Positions 32,106 to 39,396 of a DNA stretch of 41,232 nt are shown here, one piece after another (within the stretch, counting starts at the first letter, position 1; the number at the start of each line of letters is the position of its first letter). The position numbers and the translations under genes were made by a program. Origin of the DNA: an uncultured Alistipes sp. (GTDB taxonomy: Bacteria; Bacteroidota; Bacteroidia; Bacteroidales; Rikenellaceae); the NCBI RefSeq assembly GCF_949296715.1, contig NZ_CASFQD010000039.1:1-41232 (forward strand), written 5' to 3'. The notes beneath the pieces were generated by a model. That model searched no databases. It worked only from the letters and a program-made list of their open reading frames with translations, and had not been told where the DNA came from.

Positions 32106-32978
32106 ATGAAAAAGACACTCGTAAAATATCTGTTCGTGTTCGCTGCGGCATGTGCCGCGTGCGTGCCGACCTCCTGCGTGCGCCGTCAGGTGGCCCAGCA
32201 GTCCGAAAGCCAGCGCGACTCGCTTGCCGTCGTGGTCAGTGCCAAGGATTCGCTCATCAACACGATCTTCGCCGACATCAACGCCATTTCGGAGAACCTC
32301 GCGCAGATCAAGTCGCGCGAGAACCTGATCTCGGTGGCCGGCCAGGGGGAGGGGGTGCGCCGCCCCGTCCAGGAGATCAACAACGACATTGCGGCCATCG
32401 ACCGGCTGTTGCAGGAGAACCGCGAGAAGATCGCCTCGCTGCAGCGCACGTCGGCCCTGCTGCGCAAGGCCAACCAGCGGATCGAGGGGCTCGACAAGAT
32501 GATCTCGGACCTGAACGGCCAGCTGGCCGAGAAGACCGGTGAGATCGAGCGCCTGCGCGGCGAACTGGCCCGGATGGGGCTCGAGGTCAAGACCCTCACG
32601 GAGACGGTCGCCGAGCGCAACGCCGAGGTCGAGGATTTGAGCGGCCGCAAAACCGAACTGGAGAATCAGCTCAATACGGTCTACTACATCGTGGGCGCCG
32701 AAAAGGAGCTGCGCGATGCGCAGATCATCGACAAGCAGGGCTTCATCGGCCGGACGCTGACGGCCAACAGCAACAGCCGGCTCGACAGCTTCACGCAGGC
32801 CGACGCCCGGCTGCTGACCGAGGTGCCCGTCGGTCAGAAGCGCGTGACGCTCGTCACGACGCATCCCGAGGATTCCTACCGCCTCGAAGGGGACGGCAAG
32901 ATCGTCTCGCGGTTGGTCATCACCGATCCCGCGCGCTTCTGGGAATCGTCGAAAGTGCTCATCATCAGTTACAGATAA
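32106..32978 (+). CDS. Coiled-coil lipoprotein of unknown function
   Basis: This 290-residue protein has a lipoprotein-type signal (hydrophobic stretch then PTSC; acceptor probably C24, though C16 and C19 are also near). Residues about 30-215 are strongly helical with heptad spacing (AISENLAQIKSRENL, IAAIDRLLQENREKIASLQRTSALLRKANQRIEGLDKMISDLNGQLAEKTGEIERLRGELA). A globular end domain (about 215-290) reads VYYIVGAEKELRDAQIIDKQGF, LTEVPVGQKRVTLVTTHPEDSY and WESSKVLIISYR. Similar proteins are widespread as hypothetical Bacteroidetes envelope proteins. It might space or tether envelope layers; that is a guess from shape only. It is monocistronic, between its own promoter and terminator. Confidence 0.87.
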   Translation: MKKTLVKYLFVFAAACAACVPTSCVRRQVAQQSESQRDSLAVVVSAKDSLINTIFADINAISENLAQIKSRENLISVAGQGEGVRRPVQEINNDIAAIDRLLQENREKIASLQRTSALLRKANQRIEGLDKMISDLNGQLAEKTGEIERLRGELARMGLEVKTLTETVAERNAEVEDLSGRKTELENQLNTVYYIVGAEKELRDAQIIDKQGFIGRTLTANSNSRLDSFTQADARLLTEVPVGQKRVTLVTTHPEDSYRLEGDGKIVSRLVITDPARFWESSKVLIISYR

Positions 32979-32991
32979 CAGCCATGGAGGA

Positions 32992-33018
32992 GCCCCGTCG
33001 CAGACGGGGCTTTTTTTT
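32992..33018 (+). terminator. Terminator of the coiled-coil lipoprotein
   Basis: The 8-bp stem 32992-32999 / 33003-33010 has a 3-nt loop and is followed by eight T. Confidence 0.9.
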
Positions 33019-33037
33019 GCAGTTTGGCATCCGCTTG

Positions 33038-33067
33038 TTTGCGATTACCGTTTTTTTTGTATTTTTG
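33038..33067 (+). promoter_or_regulatory. Promoter for the AraC-type regulator
   Basis: TTTG at 33038-33041, 18 bases, then TATTTTTG at 33060-33067; the start codon follows after 31 bases. Confidence 0.6.
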
Positions 33068-33098
33068 CGCGATTAAAACAATACCGTTCATTTTTTAT

Positions 33099-34013
33099 AT
33101 GGATTATCAACCCAAACCGCAGTTTGTGGAGTCGGCATTGAAGGAGAATTGTCCTGCGGATTGTAGTCGTTGTCCTACCTTTCCTGCACCGTTTCGCCGC
33201 ATAGGCGATTCGTCCTATTGCCGTTTCACATCCGTTACCTACGCCGCCGGCGAAGGTTCCGCCTTCCCGGGTGACCGCATGGTGCGCATTCTTTTCGTCC
33301 TGTCGGGATCGCTCAAGCTGGAACATGCGGACGATGCCGTGCGTCTGGTGACTTCGAAACAGTGTGTCTGCCTGGCCCGCGGCGAGCGCTACATCGTCAC
33401 GGCCCAGGATGCCGAGACGCATGTCGTCATCCTCTCGTTGATCCATCGCATCGAATTCTGCGAACAGGACCTCTTCAACAAGACCATGCCCTACGACTCG
33501 GCCCTCCCGACGGAGGCCGCGCCCGTGCTCTCGATGCACCCGGCCATCGAACGGCTGCTCACGGACCTCTTCCCGGTCCGCGAACTGGCCGATTGCGTCC
33601 GCTTCCACAAGCTCAAGGTCGCCGAGCTCTTCATGATGATCAAGGTGCTCTACACCCCGACCGAACATGCCTACTTTTTCCAGTCGATGATCCAGCCGCA
33701 GGACAATTTCCGCGTCTTCGTCTGCAACAACTACGACAAGGCGCAGTCGGTGGCTGATCTGGCGGCACTGGCCGGCATGAGCCTGTCGGTCTTCAAGCGG
33801 CGCTTCGCCGAGCACTTCAACGACAGCGTCTACCACTGGATGATGCGGCAGAAGGCGCTCAAGATTTTCGCCGACATCCGCGACGGCGAGGACAGCACGA
33901 AGGCCCTGATGAACAAGTACGGTTTTCACCACTACACGCAGTTCAGCCGTTTCTGCAAGAACTACCTCCATGCGACGCCGGCCCAGCTGATCGCGTCGAT
34001 CAAGAAGGGGTGA
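33099..34013 (+). CDS. AraC-family transcriptional regulator with CX3CX2C motif
   Basis: This 304-residue regulator has a C-terminal AraC DNA-binding domain with two helix-turn-helix units: SVADLAALAGMSLSVFKRRFAEHFNDSVYHWMMRQKAL and ALMNKYGFHHYTQFSRFCKNYLHATPAQL. The N-terminal half looks like a small cupin-type sensor (MVRILFVLSGSLKLEH, LARGERYIVTAQDAETHVVILSL). At the very N-terminus are three cysteines, C18-X3-C22-X2-C25, with a fourth at C41 and a C-V-C near 117; such spacing could hold a metal or Fe-S cluster, but no homologue with a known cofactor comes to mind. The start MDYQPKPQ was chosen because the frame upstream runs through the promoter. Its target genes are unknown; no obvious partner gene is adjacent. 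Confidence 0.9.
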   Translation: MDYQPKPQFVESALKENCPADCSRCPTFPAPFRRIGDSSYCRFTSVTYAAGEGSAFPGDRMVRILFVLSGSLKLEHADDAVRLVTSKQCVCLARGERYIVTAQDAETHVVILSLIHRIEFCEQDLFNKTMPYDSALPTEAAPVLSMHPAIERLLTDLFPVRELADCVRFHKLKVAELFMMIKVLYTPTEHAYFFQSMIQPQDNFRVFVCNNYDKAQSVADLAALAGMSLSVFKRRFAEHFNDSVYHWMMRQKALKIFADIRDGEDSTKALMNKYGFHHYTQFSRFCKNYLHATPAQLIASIKKG

Positions 34014-34223
34014 CCCTGCGAACGCGCGGCGGCGTACAGCTGCGATCCTTCACCCGTGCCCCGGCCCCGACAGCGGACCGGGGCATTCGTTTCCGGCGGG
34101 CCGGCTCCGATTCCCTTTATATTATAAGGTGCGGCGGCCGGGCGGGTCCCTTTCCGACAGCCTGCCGCGGCGTTTCCGAAACGGCGCTCTTTCGTCCCGA
34201 AGACGATATTTTTTATGGAAGCT
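34014..34223. other. Gene-free spacer after the AraC-type gene
   Basis: No recognisable gene. An 8-bp GC stem (34057-34064 / 34078-34085) followed by TTCGTTT may be a weak terminator for the regulator. Confidence 0.5.
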
Positions 34224-34254
34224 GTTGCGATATTCAAAACTTTTCCTATCTTTG
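34224..34254 (+). promoter_or_regulatory. Upstream (distal) promoter of the tRNA-tuf operon
   Basis: GTTG at 34224-34227, 19 bases, then TATCTTTG at 34247-34254. A small hairpin (34268-34281) follows. A transcript from here would read into tRNA-Thr. Confidence 0.55.
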
Positions 34255-34338
34255 CACCCGATTTCATCCCCGAATGCGGGGTGGTCATACCGGGTTCTTT
34301 GAAGAGAGTGAAAAAATGAAAAATTTATTCCCGAATTA

Positions 34339-34370
34339 TTTGCGAGATAAATTTTTTATGCCTACTTTTG
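34339..34370 (+). promoter_or_regulatory. Proximal promoter of the tRNA-tuf operon
   Basis: TTTG at 34339-34342, 20 bases, then TACTTTTG at 34363-34370, 21 bases before the tRNA-Thr 5' end. It is one of the best consensus matches in the window. Confidence 0.8.
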
Positions 34371-34391
34371 CAATCCAAAACGGTGAATACT

Positions 34392-34465
34392 GCCGATGTA
34401 GCTCAGTTGGCCAGAGCAGCTGATTTGTAATCAGCTGGTCGTGGGTTCGAATCCCTCCATCGGCT
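34392..34465 (+). tRNA. tRNA-Thr (anticodon TGT)
   Basis: A complete cloverleaf: acceptor GCCGATG/CATCGGC, D arm GCTC-AGTTGGCCA-GAGC, anticodon loop TTTGTAA, T arm GTGGG-TTCGAAT-CCCTC (one T-T mismatch). CCA is not encoded. First in the tRNA-tuf operon. Confidence 0.97.
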
Positions 34466-34483
34466 CGGAATGCCGGCCGGAGA

Positions 34484-34493
34484 GGGGGGGGGG
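34484..34493 (+). repeat. G10 homopolymer in the tRNA-Thr/tRNA-Tyr spacer
   Basis: Ten consecutive G lie in the 98-base spacer; a small hairpin (GCTGCG/CGCAGC, 34521-34535) follows further on. Confidence 0.85.
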
Positions 34494-34563
34494 TAGACGG
34501 AGCTCGGAGACGGGCGAAAGGCTGCGAAGCGCAGCAGACACTCCGCCGCGGCAGGCAAAAAAA

Positions 34564-34646
34564 GGGAAGTTACCAGAGTGGCCAAATGGGGCAGACTGTA
34601 AATCTGCTGGCGTACGCCTTCGGTGGTTCGAATCCATCACTTCCCA
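34564..34646 (+). tRNA. tRNA-Tyr (anticodon GTA)
   Basis: A class II tRNA of 83 nt: acceptor GGGAAGT/ACTTCCC, anticodon loop CTGTAAA, a long variable arm (TGGCGTACGCC type) and T loop TTCGAAT. CCA is not encoded. Confidence 0.97.
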
Positions 34647-34738
34647 CTAAAAGGAGACCGGTTGGAGTTGCAAACCCCGGGAGCAGCCGCGAAAGCGGCC
34701 GCGCAGGGGAAAGGATAACTCTGATACGGTATATTTTT

Positions 34739-34811
34739 GCGGAAGTAGCTCAGTTGATAGAGCATTAGCCTTCCAAGCTAAGGGTCGCGAGTTTGAGCCT
34801 CGTCTTCCGCT
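34739..34811 (+). tRNA. tRNA-Gly (anticodon TCC)
   Basis: A 73-nt cloverleaf: acceptor GCGGAAG/CTTCCGC, D arm GCTC-AGTTGATA-GAGC, anticodon loop CTTCCAA, T arm GCGAG-TTTGAGC-CTCGT. It sits ahead of tuf as in the E. coli thrU-tyrU-glyT-thrT-tufB cluster, but the second tRNA-Thr is absent. Confidence 0.96.
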
Positions 34812-34937
34812 CCAGAACGCAAGCAGCGTGTGATGCGAACGTACCCCGGTCGAAAGACGGGGTGTTTGTGTCGCCCGCTTGTCCTGCAAAATGAACTTTA
34901 AAGCAATTTTTAACAATTCTTTAAATACCTTAATACT

Positions 34938-36125
<1,188 letters not shown>

Positions 36126-36141
36126 TTGACATGACCGCCAC

Positions 36142-36170
36142 GGAGAAGCGGTGCGCAAGCCCGCTTCTCC
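36142..36170 (+). other. Hairpin between tuf and tRNA-Trp
   Basis: A perfect 10-bp stem 36142-36151 / 36161-36170 with a 9-nt loop ends five bases before tRNA-Trp. There is no T run, so it is more likely a processing or mRNA-protecting hairpin than a terminator. Confidence 0.6.
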
Positions 36171-36175
36171 TTCAT

Positions 36176-36249
36176 AGGAGCATAGTTCAAGGGTAGAATA
36201 GCGGTCTCCAAAACCGTTGATGGGAGTTCGAATCTCTCTGCTCCTGCCA
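36176..36249 (+). tRNA. tRNA-Trp (anticodon CCA)
   Basis: Acceptor AGGAGCA/TGCTCCT, D arm GTTC-AAGGGTA-GAAT, anticodon loop CTCCAAA. Unlike the other tRNAs in the window, the 3' CCA is encoded (36247-36249). It lies between tuf and secE, the usual place in this phylum. Confidence 0.97.
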
Positions 36250-36266
36250 AATAAAAGAGTCAAACT

Positions 36267-36464
36267 ATGATCAAGTACTTCAAAGAATCCTACAACGAGC
36301 TTGTAAACAAGGTGACGTGGCCGACGTTCCCGCAGCTCCAGAGCTCCACGATCGTCGTGATGATCGCTACGGTCATCTTCGCCGTCATCGTGCTGATTAT
36401 GGACCTGTCGTTCGAGAACCTGATGGCCGCCATCTACAGGACGCTGGCCAATATCGGTCGTTAA
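36267..36464 (+). CDS. secE: Preprotein translocase subunit SecE
   Basis: This 65-residue single-helix form of SecE clamps SecY in the translocon. It has the amphipathic motif YNELVNKVTWPTFPQLQSST followed by one transmembrane helix (VVMIATVIFAVIVLIMDL). The short length is normal outside the enterobacteria. It starts 17 bases after tRNA-Trp and ends 13 bases before nusG, so it is in the same transcript. Confidence 0.96.
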   Translation: MIKYFKESYNELVNKVTWPTFPQLQSSTIVVMIATVIFAVIVLIMDLSFENLMAAIYRTLANIGR

Positions 36465-36477
36465 TCTACCCTGAACG

Positions 36478-37038
36478 ATGAGCGAAATCAAGAAAGAGTG
36501 GTATGTCGTCCGTGCAATCGGAGGTAAGGAGAACAAGGTCAAGGAGTATATCGAGGCCGAAATCCGTCATAACCATCTCGAGGACTATATCTCGCAAGTA
36601 CTGATCCCTACCGAAAAGGTCTACACGATCCGCAACGGAAAGAAGGTCTCCAAGGAGAAGGTCTCCTATCCGGGCTATGTGCTCGTCGAGGCCGCGTTCG
36701 TAGGTCAGATTCCCATCCTGATTCGTAATACTCCCAATGTGCTGGGTTTCCTCGGCGACACGAAGGAAGATTCCCGCAAGATGATTGCAACGCCTCTCCG
36801 TCCACAGGAGGTTGCACGCATCCTGGGCCGCGTCGATGAAATGAGCGCCATGGAGGAGGAAAACGAAATACCGTTCTTCGTCGGCGAGACCGTCAAGGTC
36901 ACCGATGGTCCTTTCTCAAGCTTCCAGGGTACCATCGAGGCCGTCGATAACGAGCGCAAGAAACTCACAGTATCGGTGAAGATATTTGGGCGCAAAACTC
37001 CCATGGAGTTGGGTTTCACACAGGTAGAAAAAGAATAA
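36478..37038 (+). CDS. nusG: Transcription termination/antitermination factor NusG
   Basis: The 186-residue NusG binds the RNA polymerase clamp and links it to Rho or the ribosome. The NGN domain starts KKEWYVVRAIGGKENKVKEYIE and contains SYPGYVLVEA; after the linker comes the KOW domain with FFVGETVKVTDGPFSSFQGTIEAVD and FGRKTPMELGFTQVE. It keeps the family size and lies in the conserved secE-nusG-rplK order. Confidence 0.98.
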   Translation: MSEIKKEWYVVRAIGGKENKVKEYIEAEIRHNHLEDYISQVLIPTEKVYTIRNGKKVSKEKVSYPGYVLVEAAFVGQIPILIRNTPNVLGFLGDTKEDSRKMIATPLRPQEVARILGRVDEMSAMEEENEIPFFVGETVKVTDGPFSSFQGTIEAVDNERKKLTVSVKIFGRKTPMELGFTQVEKE

Positions 37039-37054
37039 TTAACCAAGGAAAACT

Positions 37055-37495
37055 ATGGCAAAAGAGGTTGCTGCATTTATTAAATTGCAGATCAAAGGTG
37101 GTGCCGCCAATCCTTCGCCCCCGGTTGGTCCCGCATTGGGTTCTAAGGGAGTCAACATCATGGACTTCTGCAAGCAGTTCAATGCACGGACGCAGGACAA
37201 GGCGGGAAAAGTTCTTCCGGTCATCATCACGGTTTACAGCGACAAGTCGTTCGACTTCGTCGTCAAACAACCGCCCGTAGCCATCCAGTTGAAGGAAGCA
37301 GCCAAGGTGCAGAAAGGTTCCGCACAGCCCAACCGCGACAAGGTGGGCCAGGTGACCTGGGACCAGATCCGCGAGATCGCGCAGGACAAGATGTCCGACA
37401 TGAACTGCTTTACGCTGGAGTCGGCTATGCGCATGGTTGCCGGTACTGCACGCAGTATGGGTATCAATGTCGTCGGTGAATTTCCTAATATGTAA
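37055..37495 (+). CDS. rplK: 50S ribosomal protein uL11
   Basis: This 146-residue protein of the GTPase-associated centre has the N-terminal QIKGGAANPSPPVGPALGSKGVNIMDFCKQFN and the RNA-binding C-terminal half with WDQIREIAQDKMSDMNCFTLESAMRMVAGTARSMGI. All parts are as in the family. It is 16 bases after nusG and 8 bases before rplA. Confidence 0.98.
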   Translation: MAKEVAAFIKLQIKGGAANPSPPVGPALGSKGVNIMDFCKQFNARTQDKAGKVLPVIITVYSDKSFDFVVKQPPVAIQLKEAAKVQKGSAQPNRDKVGQVTWDQIREIAQDKMSDMNCFTLESAMRMVAGTARSMGINVVGEFPNM

Positions 37496-37503
37496 GTAAG
37501 AAG

Positions 37504-38202
37504 ATGAGTAAGTTGACAAAAAATCAAAAAATCGCCTACGCAAAGGTGGAAGCCGGCAAGGCTTACAAGCTCCCGGAGGCTGCCGCTCTTCTGAAGGAAA
37601 TCACGTTCACGAAATTTGATGCTTCGGTAGATATCGACGTGCGTCTGGGCGTGGATCCGCGCAAGGCGAACCAGATGGTCCGCGGCGTGGTGACGCTTCC
37701 CCACGGTACCGGCAAGACGGTCCGCGTGCTGGTGCTCTGCACTCCCGAGAAGGAGGCCGAGGCCAAGGCCGCAGGTGCCGATTACGTAGGTCTGGACGAG
37801 TACGTTGACAAGATCAAGTCCGGATGGACCGATGTCGACGTGATCATCTGCACCCCCAACGTGATGGGCAAGGTCGGCGCCCTGGGCCGTATTCTGGGTC
37901 CCCGCGGCCTGATGCCGAACCCCAAGACCGGTACGGTTACGATGGAAGTGGGCAAGGCCGTTCAGGAGGTAAAGGCCGGCAAGATCGACTTCAAGGTCGA
38001 CAAGTTCGGTATCATCCACACGACGGTAGGCAAGATTTCGTTCACGCCGGACCAGATCGTAGACAATGCGAAGGAGGTCCTGAACATGATTATCAAGCTG
38101 AAACCGGCTGCTGCCAAAGGTTCTTATGTGAAGAGTATTTATCTCTCGACCACGATGAGTCCCGGCTTGCAGATTGACGCCAAATCAGTAGAAACCAAAT
38201 AA
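37504..38202 (+). CDS. rplA: 50S ribosomal protein uL1
   Basis: The 232-residue L1 forms the mobile stalk at the E site and in many bacteria represses its own operon. Typical parts are FDASVDIDVRLGVDPRKANQMVRG, VLVLCTPEKEAEAKAAGADYVG, GRILGPRGLMPNPKTGTV and the closing KGSYVKSIYLSTTMSPGLQID. It sits 17 bases ahead of rplJ. Confidence 0.98.
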   Translation: MSKLTKNQKIAYAKVEAGKAYKLPEAAALLKEITFTKFDASVDIDVRLGVDPRKANQMVRGVVTLPHGTGKTVRVLVLCTPEKEAEAKAAGADYVGLDEYVDKIKSGWTDVDVIICTPNVMGKVGALGRILGPRGLMPNPKTGTVTMEVGKAVQEVKAGKIDFKVDKFGIIHTTVGKISFTPDQIVDNAKEVLNMIIKLKPAAAKGSYVKSIYLSTTMSPGLQIDAKSVETK

Positions 38203-38203
38203 G

Positions 38204-38211
38204 AAGGAGGA
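38204..38211 (+). promoter_or_regulatory. Strong Shine-Dalgarno site of rplJ
   Basis: AAGGAGGA lies 8 bases before the rplJ ATG (38220). Other genes of this operon have A/T-rich leaders without such a site, as is normal for Bacteroidetes. Confidence 0.75.
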
Positions 38212-38219
38212 GAGTAGAG

Positions 38220-38744
38220 ATGACAAAGGAAGAAAAACTGGTTGTAATCAACAGCCTCACCGAGCAGCTCCAGGCTTATCCTCACTTCTACATCGCCGAC
38301 ATCGAGGCGCTGAACGCCGAGCAGACCGCTGCCCTGCGCCGCAAGTGCTTCGAGAGCGACGTGAAGCTGGTGGTCGTGAAGAACACGCTACTCACGAAGG
38401 CGCTCGAAAAGGCGGAGAAGGCCGATGCTGAATTGGTCAAAGTACTGGAGGGTCCCACGTCGATCCTTTTCGCACACGTGGCAAAGGCTCCTGCGGTCCT
38501 GATCAAGGAGTTCCGCAAGAAGTCCGACAAGCCCGTCCTGAAGGCGGCTTTCGCCGAGGGCGGCGTCTATGTGGGCGACGACAAACTGGACGCTCTGTGC
38601 AACATCAAGTCGAAGGAAGAGCTTATCGGCGACATCATCGCCCTGCTCCAGTCCCCGGCGAAGAATGTTATTTCTGCATTGCAGGCTAATGCAGGCCAAA
38701 AGATTGCGGGCCTCGTGAAGACGCTCGAATCGAGAAACAACTAA
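38220..38744 (+). CDS. rplJ: 50S ribosomal protein uL10
   Basis: The 174-residue L10 anchors the L7/L12 dimers at the ribosomal stalk. The N-terminal rRNA-binding domain has FYIADIEALNAEQTAALRRKC and VKLVVVKNTLLTKAL, then GPTSILFAH; the C-terminal helix for L7/L12 binding is present (NVISALQANAGQKIAGLVKTLES). Unlike its neighbours, it has a perfect Shine-Dalgarno. The rplA-rplJ gap is only 17 bases, so there is no room for an E. coli-type L10 leader upstream of it unless it lies inside rplA. Confidence 0.98.
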   Translation: MTKEEKLVVINSLTEQLQAYPHFYIADIEALNAEQTAALRRKCFESDVKLVVVKNTLLTKALEKAEKADAELVKVLEGPTSILFAHVAKAPAVLIKEFRKKSDKPVLKAAFAEGGVYVGDDKLDALCNIKSKEELIGDIIALLQSPAKNVISALQANAGQKIAGLVKTLESRNN

Positions 38745-38785
38745 TCACCAACAAGAATTAAAAACAAATTAATAAGCTTACAACT

Positions 38786-39163
38786 ATGGCAGACGTAAAG
38801 AAACTTGCTGAAGAACTGGTAAACCTGAAAGTTACCGAGGTAAACGAACTCGCACAGATCCTCAAGGAGGAGTATGGCATCGAGCCGGCAGCTGCCGCCG
38901 TTGCCGTTGCAGCTCCCGCTGCTGGTGCAGGTGAGGCCGCTCCCGCCGAGAAGACGTCGTTCGACGTGATCCTGAAGAGCGCAGGCCAGGCCAAGCTCCA
39001 GGTGATCAAGGCCGTCAAGGACATCGCCGGTCTTTCGCTGGGTGACGCCAAGGCTCTCGTGGACGGTGCTCCGAAGGCCGTCAAGGAGGGTGTTTCCAAG
39101 GAGGAGGCCGAGCAGATCAAGGGCCAGCTCGAGGAGGCAGGTGCAGAAGTTGAGCTCAAGTAG
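38786..39163 (+). CDS. rplL: 50S ribosomal protein bL12 (L7/L12)
   Basis: The 125-residue stalk protein recruits translation factors. It has the N-terminal dimerisation helices (LAEELVNLKVTEVNELAQILKEEYGI), an Ala-rich hinge (about 34-53) and the C-terminal factor-binding domain (KTSFDVILKSAGQAKLQVIKAVKDIAGLSLGDAKALVDGAPKAVKEG). Between it and rpoB lie 233 bases with several hairpins. Confidence 0.98.
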   Translation: MADVKKLAEELVNLKVTEVNELAQILKEEYGIEPAAAAVAVAAPAAGAGEAAPAEKTSFDVILKSAGQAKLQVIKAVKDIAGLSLGDAKALVDGAPKAVKEGVSKEEAEQIKGQLEEAGAEVELK

Positions 39164-39194
39164 CATTGCTGCTTAAGCCGCGACAGACAGATCA

Positions 39195-39232
39195 GGTATA
39201 GGGCTTACCGTGGTGTAGGCTCTATGCCTTTT
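39195..39232 (+). terminator. Attenuator-like hairpin after rplL
   Basis: A 13-bp stem 39195-39207 / 39216-39228 (all positions paired, with wobbles) has an 8-nt loop and is followed by TTTTCTT. It looks like a leaky terminator that would lower rpoB relative to rplL. Confidence 0.6.
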
Positions 39233-39240
39233 CTTGGTCT

Positions 39241-39280
39241 AAAGAACGGAAGTGCCGAGCAGGAGCTGTGTCCGTTCTTT
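39241..39280 (+). promoter_or_regulatory. Second hairpin in the rplL-rpoB spacer
   Basis: A perfect 10-bp stem 39241-39250 / 39271-39280 encloses 20 bases. There is no T run; a processing site or leader element is possible. Confidence 0.55.
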
Positions 39281-39328
39281 GGCGATTGGATGCTCCCGGG
39301 GCCGCAGTGCCTGCATACGGGGGCTTCG

Positions 39329-39352
39329 GCGGGATAGAGACCCGCACTTTTT
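39329..39352 (+). promoter_or_regulatory. Third hairpin in the rplL-rpoB spacer
   Basis: The short stem GCGGG 39329-39333 / CCCGC 39341-39345 has a 7-nt loop and is followed by ACTTTTT. It lies 45 bases before the rpoB start. Confidence 0.45.
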
Positions 39353-39396
39353 GGGGAGCGTAACCCATTACACTTCAAATAATTTTGGATTTTACG

